A stretch of 64,000 nt of DNA from Simiduia curdlanivorans. GTDB lineage: Bacteria > Pseudomonadota > Gammaproteobacteria > Pseudomonadales > Cellvibrionaceae. The notes under the pieces are model-generated. The model made no database searches and was not told where the DNA came from. It saw only the letters and a list, made by a program, of their open reading frames with translations. A program made the position numbers and the translations under genes. Numbering within the stretch: the first letter of the stretch is position 1; every line of letters starts with the position of its first letter. The DNA is taken from contig NZ_JAUFQG010000004.1 of the NCBI RefSeq assembly GCF_030409605.1, positions 2,715,001 to 2,779,000 on the forward strand, read 5' to 3'. Positions 1 through 9,137 of this stretch are shown in pieces.

Positions 1-166
1 CAATGGCGGCGTAGCTAGATATGACGCCGGTATCTTCGAGTTGTTTAACGCGACGAAAACAGGGGGATTCTGATAGGCCGACCTTTTGTGCCAACTCGAC
101 ATTGCTGGTGCGACCATTCTGCTGTAAAGCCCTGAGAATACGCCTTTCGCTTTCACTGAATTTCAT
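1..166 (-). CDS. Lrp/AsnC-family transcriptional regulator, N-terminal part only
   Basis: Only the first 55 codons lie in the window; the rest runs off its left edge. The visible protein starts MKFSESERRILRALQQNG and continues through a helix-turn-helix typical of Lrp/AsnC regulators: the recognition part reads LAQKVGLSESPCFRRVKQLE, followed by GVISSYAAI. Family members bind DNA as multimers and usually sense amino acids through a C-terminal RAM domain, which is not visible here. The ATG at 166-164 is the natural start because the HTH follows directly. The target and ligand cannot be told from this fragment. Confidence 0.85.
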   Translation of the reverse strand, partial: MKFSESERRILRALQQNGRTSNVELAQKVGLSESPCFRRVKQLEDTGVISSYAAI

Positions 167-266
167 GGTGGAATTCGCCATAATTTGCTCGAAAAACGGA
201 ATTATACGCGCAATTTTATCGGACGTCAGGCAGGTTGCTCGGTGAAACTAGGGAGCAGAAGGGGAT

Positions 267-1517
267 TTAACCTATAGCGAAACTGAGCCCCTTGGCCTTA
301 AACGCATGCAGGTGAATACCAAAACTACCGTCTACGTGCAGTTGTTTTATGAGATGGTCTTCAGTCAATTCGCCACGGCTGATGAGCGACAGATCGATAA
401 ACTCGTGTTTACAGGCTTCTTTTTGGCTATCGGTTACACAAATTATCTTGGGCAGGTGTTTGGTTTGCTCATTGGTTGCCAGCACTAAACCGAGTCGGCC
501 ATTGACCAGCTCGACAATTGTACCCGGTGGGTAGAGGCCAATAAATTTAATAAAGGCTAAGGTGAGTTCGGTATCGAATTGCTTACCGCGCTGTTCATAA
601 AGAATCTTTAGTGCCTCGGTGGTTGGCCTGGCAGTCGCGTAGCAGCGGTGGCTGGTGATGGCGTCGTAGGTATCTACGATGGAAATAATCTTGGATAAAT
701 AGGAAATGTCTTCGCCTTTAAGTTTGCGTGGGTAGCCGGTGCCATCGATACGCTCGTGATGGGAATGCGCTGCGTCAATCACTTCTTTGGCAATGTCGGG
801 GGTCTGTTGAAGCAAGTTACGACCGTGCACAACGTGTGCAGACATGGCCTTAAACTCTTTGGGTGTGAGCTGGCTGGGTTTGTTCAACACGCTCGGCGCG
901 ACACGCATTTTGCCAACATCGTGTAAGAGGCCGGCGGTGCCCACTTTGTAGAGCTCTTGTTCGGCGAGACCGAGGTGGCGGCCAAAGGCAATGGCTAAAA
1001 TACAGACATTTAGACAGTGCTCCGCCGTATATTCGTCTTTATTTCGGATTTTCGACATCCACAGCAGTGCATCTGGGTTGCGAAGAATACTTTGCACACA
1101 GTGATGAACGGTGGCGTCTGCGTCGGGAATCTTAAGCGGTGGCCCTGAGGCGGCGCTGGTTAATATCGTGTGGGTTGCGAGCTTGCTGGCAGTGTAAATG
1201 CCACGGGCTTGGCGATGCTCTTGCTCGGCGCTGATAGAGATAGCTTGCGTGGGCGTCGATGCTTTTTTCGGCGCTGCCTCGGAAAGGGTGAGAAGAGGGT
1301 TGGCCGGGCTTGCCGGAATGGTCTTGGTGGTTACCCAGACGTGCTTGCAGTGGGCGCGTAAAATCTCGATTTGCTCGAGTTTCTCAATTTCAAAGCCCTG
1401 CAGCAAGAAGGGTGTGACCAGCCAGTCACAGTCAAGCTCAGACACAAACATGCCGAGCCGTAGTTCATCTATGGTTAATTTGGTGCTGTTTTTCAGGGGT
1501 TGATGTTGTGTGGGCAC
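267..1517 (-). CDS. HD-GYP domain cyclic-di-GMP phosphodiesterase with DUF3391 N-terminus
   Basis: The 416-residue cytoplasmic protein has an N-terminal DUF3391-like region (about residues 13-150, beginning LTIDELRLGMFVSEL) and an HD-GYP domain (about 160-335). The metal-binding and signature motifs are intact: HD at 199-200 followed by GK, and HHERIDGTGYP at 253-263. Family knowledge: such proteins hydrolyse cyclic di-GMP, and DUF3391-HD-GYP proteins are common in aquatic gammaproteobacteria. The start is GTG at 1517-1515; no better in-frame ATG precedes the conserved region. No signal peptide or membrane segment is seen. It stands alone between an Lrp gene and ppnP on the same strand. The pilus cluster 1 kb away makes a role in attachment plausible, but that is inference. 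Confidence 0.92.
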   Translation of the reverse strand: MPTQHQPLKNSTKLTIDELRLGMFVSELDCDWLVTPFLLQGFEIEKLEQIEILRAHCKHVWVTTKTIPASPANPLLTLSEAAPKKASTPTQAISISAEQEHRQARGIYTASKLATHTILTSAASGPPLKIPDADATVHHCVQSILRNPDALLWMSKIRNKDEYTAEHCLNVCILAIAFGRHLGLAEQELYKVGTAGLLHDVGKMRVAPSVLNKPSQLTPKEFKAMSAHVVHGRNLLQQTPDIAKEVIDAAHSHHERIDGTGYPRKLKGEDISYLSKIISIVDTYDAITSHRCYATARPTTEALKILYEQRGKQFDTELTLAFIKFIGLYPPGTIVELVNGRLGLVLATNEQTKHLPKIICVTDSQKEACKHEFIDLSLISRGELTEDHLIKQLHVDGSFGIHLHAFKAKGLSFAIG

Positions 1518-1598
1518 TGGGCTCTTCGAATCGTTACTTCATATCCAAGAGCCAGTGTAACAAGTCGTTGTGAGCGGAGCCACAGGACTATAAGTGGC

Positions 1599-1880
1599 TT
1601 ACTCGTATTTGCACAAATAAGCGGTTTCAACGGTGATTTTGACACCAAATTTCAAATTGGCTTCAACAATGAAGGTTTCACCTTCGGCCATGTGCTGCCA
1701 GGTGTCGCTGCCGGGCATTTTTATATCCATAGAGCCGCTGACCACGGTCATGTATTCCCGTTGGCTGGTGCCAAACTCATATTCGCCAATGGCCATCACG
1801 CCAGTGGTTGCCGGTAGGGTGGCGGTTTGAAAGGCTATGGATGTAACCTTGCCGTCAAAATAGCTATTAACTTTAAACAT
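1599..1880 (-). CDS. ppnP: pyrimidine/purine nucleoside phosphorylase PpnP
   Basis: This 93-residue protein matches the PpnP (formerly DUF1255/YaiE) family across its whole length, which is the usual size for that one-domain cupin-like fold. Recognisable segments are [41 protein letters not shown] and the end segment [18 protein letters not shown]. Family knowledge: PpnP catalyses phosphorolysis of several nucleosides to the free base and pentose 1-phosphate, feeding nucleotide salvage. An AAGGAA ribosome-binding site sits just upstream of the ATG. It is separated from the HD-GYP gene by about 80 bp and lies downstream of tRNA-Asn, whose terminator stands between them, so it is probably transcribed independently. 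Confidence 0.93.
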   Translation of the reverse strand: MFKVNSYFDGKVTSIAFQTATLPATTGVMAIGEYEFGTSQREYMTVVSGSMDIKMPGSDTWQHMAEGETFIVEANLKFGVKITVETAYLCKYE

Positions 1881-1909
1881 AGTGATTCCTTTTCGCGTGA
1901 AGCGGGCAT

Positions 1910-1942
1910 AAAAAAGCCCCGAATACGGGGTATTCAGGGCTT
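1910..1942 (-). terminator. intrinsic terminator after tRNA-Asn
   Basis: Read on the minus strand, AAGCCCTGAATAC pairs with GTATTCGGGGCTT around a three-base loop (13 pairs, one G-T wobble) and runs into TTTTTT. It begins 7 bp past the CCA end of tRNA-Asn and so ends that transcript before ppnP. Confidence 0.9.
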
Positions 1943-1949
1943 CAAAATA

Positions 1950-2024
1950 TGGCTCCGGTGGCTGGGATCGAACCAGCGACCAACGGATTAACAGTCCGCT
2001 GCTCTACCGCTGAGCTACACCGGA
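1950..2024 (-). tRNA. tRNA-Asn (anticodon GTT)
   Basis: The 75-nt minus-strand sequence folds as a standard cloverleaf: acceptor TCCGGTG pairs with CACCGGA, the D-loop contains AGCGGTAGA, the T-arm contains GGTTCGATCCC, and CCA is encoded at the 3' end. The anticodon loop CTGTTAA gives GTT, so it decodes AAC/AAT. It has its own promoter (2055-2083) and terminator (1910-1942), a single-gene unit. Confidence 0.96.
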
Positions 2025-2054
2025 AAAACGACTTCCTCGTTGGAAGTGGCGCGT

Positions 2055-2083
2055 ATCTTATTGTTCGATATAGGTATGGTCAA
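2055..2083 (-). promoter_or_regulatory. sigma70 promoter of tRNA-Asn
   Basis: On the minus strand TTGACC (-35) and TAAGAT (-10) are separated by exactly 17 bp and followed by ACGCGCC. The GC-rich discriminator is typical of stringently controlled stable-RNA promoters. The spacing puts the start of transcription roughly 20 bp before the tRNA. Confidence 0.8.
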
Positions 2084-2367
2084 GGAGTTTTTGTAAAAAA
2101 ATTAAATGCGCTAAAGAGGTGGTTAATTGTTGATCAGTGTAAAAACGCGTTCCGCTTAGTGGTGGTTATTTGCCACTCGTCATAAATAGCCATTTATAAG
2201 GGCTAGAGGAGACCTAGTAACTATTAATAAGATTTTTTTTGCCTTAGCATTGACTCATATACAAAGGCAAAGTAACGCCCAGTTTGGCAGTTACATAGGT
2301 TGAAATTTATCGCGAGCCCTTAAAGGGCTTGGTCTAAGGTGTTGGTCGATTTTGGAGTAGTGTCTGG
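2084..2367. other. intergenic region upstream of the pilus cluster
   Basis: No gene is seen in this stretch. It holds a short palindrome at 2315-2329 (AGCCCTTAAAGGGCT) about 40 bp before fimT, and an AT-rich block near 2225-2250. A cluster promoter must lie here or just upstream, but neither a clean sigma70 pair nor a properly spaced sigma54 pair could be read. Confidence 0.5.
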
Positions 2368-2910
2368 GTGATAAAACAGTCTGGTTTTACATTGATAGAG
2401 TTAATGATCACGTTGGTGATTTTAGCTGTTGTGATCGGTCTCGCTGCGCCATCTTTTAATAGTCAAGCTCAGCGTGCGAGAACGGACAGTGCGGCAGAGG
2501 AATTAAGGTCTGCTTTATTATTTGCACGCTCTGAAGCGGTGAAGCGTGCTCAGCGTGTATCTGTCTGCGTCGCTAACGCGGCGGCTACCGCATGCGACGC
2601 CGCAGGATCTTGGGAGAATGGTTGGATTGTGTTTGTTGATACCGCCGCCACTGATGCCGCCGCGACCCCTGTTGTTGGTAATGTATTGAAGCAGAAGGCG
2701 GGGCTTCCAAGTGGTCTTGATGTAGCGGCAGCGGCGGGGGCGGATAGTCGTTATTTTATACGCTATGCGGCCAGCGGAATGCTGGCTCGCTTGTCAAACC
2801 TTCCTGTTGACGTGACGTTTGTGCCTTCAGCTTGCGTTGATTCTAATGCGCGTCAGCTCACGGTTCAGCTGAGTGGTACAGCGGCAATATCTAGTATGGT
2901 GTGTCCATAA
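2368..2910 (+). CDS. fimT: type IV pilus minor pilin, GspH/FimT family
   Basis: The 180-residue protein begins MIKQSG|FTLIELMITLVILAVVIGLAAPSF. This is a class III leader cleaved by prepilin peptidase after glycine 6, followed by the hydrophobic N-terminal helix of pilins with the conserved Glu at mature position 5. The rest fits GspH/FimT pseudopilins (GspH core around residues 40-170). Minor pilins of this family help prime assembly of type IV pili at the inner membrane. The start is a GTG; no ATG precedes the leader, and a GGAG lies about 11 bp upstream. It is the first gene of a co-directional pilus cluster and its stop overlaps the pilV start (TAATG). It could equally be labelled fimU. 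Confidence 0.88.
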   Translation: MIKQSGFTLIELMITLVILAVVIGLAAPSFNSQAQRARTDSAAEELRSALLFARSEAVKRAQRVSVCVANAAATACDAAGSWENGWIVFVDTAATDAAATPVVGNVLKQKAGLPSGLDVAAAAGADSRYFIRYAASGMLARLSNLPVDVTFVPSACVDSNARQLTVQLSGTAAISSMVCP

Positions 2911-3341
2911 TGATACAAAGAATGCATGTGAGCGCTCGTCATCAGAAGGGTGCAACGTTAATTGAAATTCTCATCACTGTGCTCATTCTGGCGGTTGGTT
3001 TGCTGGGTGTTGCTGCGCTTCAGACGCAATCGTTAAGTTTTAATCGCGACGCTTATCATCGCTCGCAAGCCAGTGTGCTGGCTTACGATATCATTGATCG
3101 AATGCGCTTGAATCGACAAAACATTTTGCAATATAACATTGGCGTTGCAGATGCTGATCCATCGGCAGGTAGTTTACCTGGAGACGATGTCATTGCTTGG
3201 CGTGCCTTGTTAGCGTCAGCGCTACCGCAAGGCATCGGCGGGATAAATTGTGATGCCAATGATTTTTGTACGATAGCTGTGCAGTGGTATGAAATTAGCG
3301 AGAGTGAAACAGTGACTTTCTCCTATGTGACCAGGTTGTAA
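2910..3341 (+). CDS. pilV: type IV pilus modification protein PilV
   Basis: From the ATG that overlaps the fimT stop, the 143-residue protein starts MIQRMHVSARHQKG|ATLIEILITVL. The prepilin cleavage site (G followed by A-T-L-I-E) and the helix ending LLGVAALQTQSLSFNRDAYHRSQA are characteristic of PilV. The family is a minor pilin required for correct pilus assembly and, in Pseudomonas, adhesion. A GTG nine bases upstream is in frame but would only lengthen the leader, so the overlapping ATG is preferred. Translational coupling to fimT is likely. Its end is 2 bp from pilW. Confidence 0.9.
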   Translation: MIQRMHVSARHQKGATLIEILITVLILAVGLLGVAALQTQSLSFNRDAYHRSQASVLAYDIIDRMRLNRQNILQYNIGVADADPSAGSLPGDDVIAWRALLASALPQGIGGINCDANDFCTIAVQWYEISESETVTFSYVTRL

Positions 3342-3343
3342 CG

Positions 3344-4384
3344 ATGATGATGCGAAAAAATTCTGGTTTAACGTTAGTTGAGATTTTAATTGCAATGGCA
3401 TTGGGCATTACGTTGATTGCCGGTGTGGTTCAAATCTTCGTGTCTAATAAACGCGTTTTTAGCAGTCAGCAAGCCTTGTCTGGCATTCAGGAAACGGGTC
3501 GGTTTGCTGTAGAGCTAATGAGCAGCGATATTCGTATGGCGGGCTATTTTGGCTGTATGAGTCGAGTCTCTCAGCTCACCAACACGCTAAATAATGCCAA
3601 CGGTTTTAATTTTGATTTTACCAACGCCGTCGCTGGCGCCGATGTGGATAACGATGGCGGGGGCGCCGTGCCAGCTGGCTACCCTGCGGCTTTGACGGGA
3701 ACCGATGTGTTGGTGCTTCGCTTGTCTACCGGTGATGCTTCAGCGGTTGTTGCGGTCAATGACGCCGACTCTATTTTTATCGACACTTATGCCGTCAGTA
3801 CCTGCGCTGTAGGTACCGGTGTGAACGGCCTGTGTACTGGTGATCTCGTCGTCGTTTCAGATTGCTCCAAGGCTCGTGTATTTCAGGCGTCTAGCTTTGT
3901 TACTGCGGGTTCAACCACCTCTGTCTTTCATGCGAGTGCAGGCACGCCAGGTAATGCCATACCGGCATGGGGCGCTGGCATTGATCCCGCTGAAGTCTTT
4001 GATGTGGGCGCACAGTTAATGAAAGTTAGTACGGTTGCCTATTATGTCGCCGCAGGTGCTTCGGGCAGGCCAGCATTGTTTCAAGCAATTGATGGCGTAG
4101 CGTTTGAGCTCTTTGAAGGCGTGGAAAACTTTCAGGTGAGTTATGGCGTGGACACTAACAATGATTCCGTACCCGACAATTATCAAAATGCGAATGCAAT
4201 AGCGGCAGCCAATTGGCAAAACGTACGCAGTGTGCGCATCGCATTACTGGTAAGTAGCATTGAAGATAATGTAGTGGATGAGGTTCAGCCTTTTACCTTT
4301 AATGGGGTGTTAACAACCCCTGCTGATCGTCGGCTTAGATTGGTATTTAATAATACCATCGGCATACGTAGCAGAACCCCATAA
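3344..4384 (+). CDS. pilW: type IV pilus assembly protein PilW
   Basis: The 346-residue protein opens with a prepilin leader, MMMRKNSG|LTLVEILIAMALGITLIAG, and continues IQETGRFAVELMSSDIRMAGYFGCMSR, the PilW signature in which the processed helix leads into a conserved R-x-A-G-Y-F-G-C segment. PilW is one of the minor pilins that form the tip-priming complex with PilV, PilX and PilY1. Two Asp/Asn-rich loops (VDNDGGG near residue 103 and VDTNNDSVPDNYQ near 268) resemble calcium-binding loops; that is a visual impression only. It begins 2 bp after pilV. Confidence 0.9.
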   Translation: MMMRKNSGLTLVEILIAMALGITLIAGVVQIFVSNKRVFSSQQALSGIQETGRFAVELMSSDIRMAGYFGCMSRVSQLTNTLNNANGFNFDFTNAVAGADVDNDGGGAVPAGYPAALTGTDVLVLRLSTGDASAVVAVNDADSIFIDTYAVSTCAVGTGVNGLCTGDLVVVSDCSKARVFQASSFVTAGSTTSVFHASAGTPGNAIPAWGAGIDPAEVFDVGAQLMKVSTVAYYVAAGASGRPALFQAIDGVAFELFEGVENFQVSYGVDTNNDSVPDNYQNANAIAAANWQNVRSVRIALLVSSIEDNVVDEVQPFTFNGVLTTPADRRLRLVFNNTIGIRSRTP

Positions 4385-4402
4385 CGCGCGGAGTAATATG
4401 TG

Positions 4403-4915
4403 ATGACGGGAAAAAATGAAAGCGGCGTCGTGATGGTGATCGGGTTAGTGCTGCTGTTGTTAATGACTATTCTAGGCCTTGCCGCCGTGCGCGGTAGTGG
4501 TATGCAAGAATTGATGGCGGGTAATTACAGAGATAGGCAGTTGGCGTTCCAAGCTGCCGAGGCTGGCCTTAGGCAGGCGGAAGATCAATTGTCTGGCCAA
4601 GTGTTGCCCGCTTTTGATGGCTCAACGGCCGGCTACGTGCAAGCATTCAATGACGGCGCAAGGGCTCAGTACTGGAATACCTATAACTGGGCAACAGGGT
4701 CGCCTACGCCAACAACATCTATGGCGAATATTTCGGCTCAGCCGCGCTTTGCCGTGGAAGAGGTTGGTGTGGTTGAGGCGAGCGAAAGCGGCGGTGCGAT
4801 TGATTATGCCAGCACCTTGAATAGCGAGTTAAATATTTTGTATCGAGTGACTAGTCGTGCCCAAGGCATGACCGATGGCGCTGTGGTTTTATTGCAATCA
4901 ACTTACAAGCGGTAG
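4403..4915 (+). CDS. pilX: type IV pilus assembly protein PilX
   Basis: The protein of about 170 residues has the PilX pattern: ESGVVMVIGLVLLLLMTILGLAAVRGSGMQELMAGNYRDRQLAFQAAEAGLRQAE. It carries a short basic/polar leader, one long hydrophobic helix, the M-x-x-x-N segment and the AFQAAEAGL motif. PilX lacks a classical FTLIE leader in most species; here the sequence G-V-V-M-V follows ES. A GTG at 4400 directly precedes the ATG at 4403 and either could initiate. The gene sits 12 bp ahead of pilY1, its functional partner at the pilus tip. Confidence 0.88.
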   Translation: MTGKNESGVVMVIGLVLLLLMTILGLAAVRGSGMQELMAGNYRDRQLAFQAAEAGLRQAEDQLSGQVLPAFDGSTAGYVQAFNDGARAQYWNTYNWATGSPTPTTSMANISAQPRFAVEEVGVVEASESGGAIDYASTLNSELNILYRVTSRAQGMTDGAVVLLQSTYKR

Positions 4916-4926
4916 GGGTAAATTAT

Positions 4927-7900
4927 ATGCCTAGTTTATTGATGAATTTTTCAAAGAAGGTGCGTACCCTAACGTTTGTTGCTACGCGTGGGTTAGCGTG
5001 TTTTATGGCCATGGCCACTACGCAGGCTGTGCAAGCGGTGGATCTGGCGCAGATCCCCTTATTTTTATCTCAGCCCGTTGTGCCCATTGTGATGTTGAAC
5101 ATGTCCAATGATCATCAGCTGTATTTTAAAGCCTATGATGATTATTCAGATCTGGATGGCGATGGATTTATCGAAACAACCTATACCCACACTAACAGTT
5201 ACTACGGATATTTTGATTCAAACAAATGCTATGAGTACAACTCAGGTGTTTTTGAGCCGCGCAATATGGTGGATGCAAGTGGTTACTGTAATGCCGCTGG
5301 CGTTTCAAATCAGTGGCAGGGTAATTTTTTAAACTGGGCCACCATGACTCGTGTTGATGCGGTGAGAAAAATTCTATACGGCGGCATGCGCTCTACGGAC
5401 AGTACTACTGAAACAATATTAGAGCGTAGTTTTTTACCCCAGGATGCCCACGCCTTTGCAAAGCATTATGCTGGGTCCGATGTTGCTCGATTAACGCCGT
5501 TCACCACCGTAACCACAGGTAATCCAACCTCTACGGGTAATGGTTTAACTATTTGTAATTCCACCGAACCTGCTAGCCGAAACCAAAAATCACAAACGGT
5601 GACCGATGCACCGCGTATGAGTGTAGTCAAGGGCAATTATAGCCTCTGGGCTAGTAATGAGCGCTGGCAGTGTCGGTGGGGGCATGGAACAAATGATAAT
5701 AATAGCGCTTTAAGTGGTATTTTTGCTCATACTAGCTCGCCAACTAAAAGTAGTACGAATGGAGTTGATCGGGATTTAACTGTCCGGGTTAAGGTTTGCG
5801 ATGCCGCGTTTCCTGAAGAAAACTGTCGTGCCTACGCTTCTGGTGCGCTAAAGCCGGCTGGCTTACTTCAGGAGTATGGCGAAGAAGGGCGTATCCATTT
5901 CGGGTTATTAACCGGCAGTTATGGCAAGAATAAGTCCGGTGGTGTATTGCGAAAAAATGTTGGCTCCATGGCCGATGAAATTAACGTCGCAACAGGTCAA
6001 TTCTTGGCTGCACCATCAGGTGGAAGTATCGTTGCCACGCTCAATGCCATGCGTATATATGGTTATGACTTTAACGGTGGAACTTACCATGAAAGCGGTA
6101 CAAACGACGATAATTGTAGTTGGGGTTTAAGTGGTTTTACGAATGGTAGGTGTTCGAATTGGGGTAACCCCCAGGCGGAAATATATGCTGAGTCCTTGAG
6201 CTATTTGGCGGGCGGTTCGGCTAACTTTGCGACTAATGACTCCACCAGATTAACCGGTTTAACTACCGCTACTTGGGCTGACCCCCTGAGTGCCGATAAC
6301 TATTGCGCACCACTTAGTATTATCCAGTTTAATGCCTCCACCATTTCCTACGATGGTGACGAAGGTACAACCCTAATCCCGACAGCCACCGCGAATTCAT
6401 GGACCAATGCCATTGGTGTTGCGGAAGGTTTGGTTGGTGAGACGGCCTTTGTTGGAAATTCAGGTGCAGTCAACAACAGCCTGTGTACGGCAAAGGTGCT
6501 CGGTAATTTATCTGACGTTCGCGGTACCTGTCCAGATTCGCCAAGGCTTGATGGTAGCTATTTGATGGCGGGCCTCGCTTATTTTGCGCGGACAAATGAC
6601 TTGCGCGCGGGCAACAGTGCGGGTAATCAAGGCACCCAGAAAGTATTTACCTACGGAGTGGCTTTGGCGCCCGCAGTCCCTCAGGTTCGTTTAACTGTAC
6701 CTGGTGGTAACAATGTAGTGTCAATACTTCCTGCTTGTCGTAATTCATCTATACCAAACGGGGGCGGTAACTGTGCGTTGGTCGATTTTAAGGTGGTGGC
6801 TCAAGTAGAAACCGCTACCACTAAGTCTGGCAGGCTCTACGTGAATTGGGAGGATAGCGAGCAAGGCGGTGATTTCGACCAAGATATGTGGGGCATCATC
6901 GATTATCAGTTAACCGCCTCTACGCTGACCGTTACAACCGATGTGATTGCCGATTCTACGCCGAATAAAATGGGCTTTGGCTATGTTATTAGCGGTACTG
7001 AAAGTGATGGCTTTAAGGTGCGCTCGGGGATTGATAACTTTACTTTTTCGTACTTGGAAGGTGGGGTTAGTACGGGTTGTACGAACTGTACGACCGCAAA
7101 CCCAGCGGTGACATCGACCTACATTGTTGGAACCTCAAGTGGCGTCAACATCCCGCCACCACTGTATTACGCTTCGAAATGGGGTGGTTTTAAAGACAAC
7201 CCTGATGGTTCGCCGAGAACAACGCCGGTTATCAATGCCGAACCAGAGACTTACTTCTATGCACAGAACCCTGCCGAGCTAGCAGAAGATTTGGGTGAGG
7301 TACTGAGTTCCGTGGCAGCGGGTGTAGGTGCTGCTTCTTCGGTTGCCACCAGCTCTACGCGCTTGGGTACCGACACCACCTTGTTCCAAGCAAAATTCAG
7401 TAGCCTAGATTGGAGTGGTACCTTGTCTGCCCTGGCATTGAATGCCGACGGCGAGGTTACCGGTACCCGTTGGGTATCTGAGGTGGATGCACCGCTACCA
7501 GCGCCGGCTTCACGCAATATCTTCACTTACACGGGCAGCAATGGCGTTCAGTTTAACTGGGGTAATTTAACCACAGCCCAGCAGGCGATCTTAAATGACG
7601 CCGATAGCCGTGGCGCTGAGCGGGTTGATTGGGTGCGAGGCACCTCGGTTATCGGTATGCGCGATAGGCCGGCCCGTATTTTGGGCGATATCGTTAACAG
7701 TAACCCAGTTTTTGCGGGCAAAAGAGATTATCGCTTCGACCGTTTATCGGCGGCGCTCGGTGGCACTAGCTATGCCGCGTTCGTGACCGCCAAGCAAAGC
7801 CGAGCCGATGTACTTTATGTGAGTGCGAATGACGGCATGTTGCATGCCTTCCGCGCTAGCGATGGCCGTGAATTATTTAGTTATATTCCGTCCAAGGTTT

Positions 7901-9123
7901 ACCCGCAGCTATTAAAGATGAGCCAGCCGAATTATGGCTCTGCATCTAACCCCCATGAGTATTCGGTGAACGGCCAGGTTGTGGTGGGCGATGTTTATGT
8001 GGGCGGTAGCTGGAAAACCATTTTGGTGGGTGCCTATGGTGCCGGCGCCAGAGGTATATTCGCGCTAGACGTTTCTAACCCAGAGAGTTTTAGCGCATCG
8101 GATGTGTTGTTTGAGTTTGATGAAACTGACGATCCACTCATCGGAAATATTCTGGGGGAGCTAACCATTGCGCCGGTGAATGACCGTTGGACGGTTATCT
8201 TTGGCAATGGCTATAACGGTGCGGGCGAAAGAGCGGCCTTGTTTGTAGTTGATTTAGCTGACCCAACTAATTCGCTTTATACCAAATCGATTGTTGTTGA
8301 TAACAGCGGTAGCAACGGCCTAGCGCCGCCAGCACTGCTGGCAAGTGGCAATGGCAATATTCTGTATGCCTATGCGGGCGATTTGCAGGGTCGAGTGTGG
8401 AAATTTAGTTTATCGGGGCCAGCGAGCAGCTGGGCGATGGACTATAGGTTGTTTAGTGCAGTGGATGGCAATGGCCAAGTGCAAGCTATTACGGCGTCAC
8501 CGGTGCTGGGCTTAAAATCTATCAGTACGGGTCAAGCCGGCGTTATGGTGTATGTGGGCACTGGAAGGTATTTGCTCAGCAGCGACAATGCCGTAGGCAC
8601 AACAGTCAATAGCATGTATGCATTGGCAGATTATGGCGCGACTATTCCCGACCGCAGTTCATTGTTCGCAAAAACCATTGCGACGGAAACAGCGACTAGT
8701 AGGTCTATTTCTGGTGATGACAATAGTTGGTATACCTCTACTCCAGTAAAGTCTGGCTGGTATTTAGACTTGCAAACGCCAAGCGTAGCCGCTGTATCGG
8801 GTGAACGTATATTCAGTAAGGCACAACTCGTTTATGACCGCCTGATTTTCTCTACTTTTATCTCTGCTCAAGAAGCCTGCGGCTTTGGTGGCAGTGGTTG
8901 GCTGATGGAAGTGGCCGGTGTCGGTGACCGATACGTTGATCATAGTGTGTTTGTTGATGGCGGTATGAAATTGGATTCTGCCGTGATGAGTTTGTCACCT
9001 ATCTTAACGCTGGGTGATAAAGCTTGGACGAATCTGAATAAAATTACGGGCGAGCTTGAGACATTAGAGGGAAGCCTTCCTTCTGATAGCGTAGGGCGTA
9101 TGTCATGGCGTCAACTTCAATAA
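4927..9123 (+). CDS. pilY1: type IV pilus tip adhesin/assembly factor PilY1
   Basis: At 1398 residues this is a full-size PilY1. An N-terminal signal peptide (about residues 1-38, with AMATTQAVQA) exports it. The N-terminal half is Asp/Asn-rich and contains a calcium-loop-like DLDGDG at residues 75-80. The C-terminal half is the conserved PilY1 beta-propeller, recognisable by TTLFQAKFSSLDWSG, RPARILGDIVNSNPVF, YVSANDGMLHAF, VVVGDVYVGGSWKTILVGAY and GDLQGRVWKFSL. PilY1 works with PilV/W/X in pilus biogenesis, adhesion and surface sensing. I do not see the DxSxS metal site of the von Willebrand domain found in the Pseudomonas aeruginosa protein, so the N-terminal part appears to be of the other common type. 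The stop TAA lies inside the first codons of the longest pilE frame. Confidence 0.93.
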   Translation: MPSLLMNFSKKVRTLTFVATRGLACFMAMATTQAVQAVDLAQIPLFLSQPVVPIVMLNMSNDHQLYFKAYDDYSDLDGDGFIETTYTHTNSYYGYFDSNKCYEYNSGVFEPRNMVDASGYCNAAGVSNQWQGNFLNWATMTRVDAVRKILYGGMRSTDSTTETILERSFLPQDAHAFAKHYAGSDVARLTPFTTVTTGNPTSTGNGLTICNSTEPASRNQKSQTVTDAPRMSVVKGNYSLWASNERWQCRWGHGTNDNNSALSGIFAHTSSPTKSSTNGVDRDLTVRVKVCDAAFPEENCRAYASGALKPAGLLQEYGEEGRIHFGLLTGSYGKNKSGGVLRKNVGSMADEINVATGQFLAAPSGGSIVATLNAMRIYGYDFNGGTYHESGTNDDNCSWGLSGFTNGRCSNWGNPQAEIYAESLSYLAGGSANFATNDSTRLTGLTTATWADPLSADNYCAPLSIIQFNASTISYDGDEGTTLIPTATANSWTNAIGVAEGLVGETAFVGNSGAVNNSLCTAKVLGNLSDVRGTCPDSPRLDGSYLMAGLAYFARTNDLRAGNSAGNQGTQKVFTYGVALAPAVPQVRLTVPGGNNVVSILPACRNSSIPNGGGNCALVDFKVVAQVETATTKSGRLYVNWEDSEQGGDFDQDMWGIIDYQLTASTLTVTTDVIADSTPNKMGFGYVISGTESDGFKVRSGIDNFTFSYLEGGVSTGCTNCTTANPAVTSTYIVGTSSGVNIPPPLYYASKWGGFKDNPDGSPRTTPVINAEPETYFYAQNPAELAEDLGEVLSSVAAGVGAASSVATSSTRLGTDTTLFQAKFSSLDWSGTLSALALNADGEVTGTRWVSEVDAPLPAPASRNIFTYTGSNGVQFNWGNLTTAQQAILNDADSRGAERVDWVRGTSVIGMRDRPARILGDIVNSNPVFAGKRDYRFDRLSAALGGTSYAAFVTAKQSRADVLYVSANDGMLHAFRASDGRELFSYIPSKVYPQLLKMSQPNYGSASNPHEYSVNGQVVVGDVYVGGSWKTILVGAYGAGARGIFALDVSNPESFSASDVLFEFDETDDPLIGNILGELTIAPVNDRWTVIFGNGYNGAGERAALFVVDLADPTNSLYTKSIVVDNSGSNGLAPPALLASGNGNILYAYAGDLQGRVWKFSLSGPASSWAMDYRLFSAVDGNGQVQAITASPVLGLKSISTGQAGVMVYVGTGRYLLSSDNAVGTTVNSMYALADYGATIPDRSSLFAKTIATETATSRSISGDDNSWYTSTPVKSGWYLDLQTPSVAAVSGERIFSKAQLVYDRLIFSTFISAQEACGFGGSGWLMEVAGVGDRYVDHSVFVDGGMKLDSAVMSLSPILTLGDKAWTNLNKITGELETLEGSLPSDSVGRMSWRQLQ

Positions 9124-9137
9124 ATTGGGATGCAAAG

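Noticed and set aside
2281..2320. Sigma54-like -24/-12 promoter ahead of fimT
   Set aside because: TGGCAG and the following TTGAA are several bases too far apart for a sigma54 promoter.
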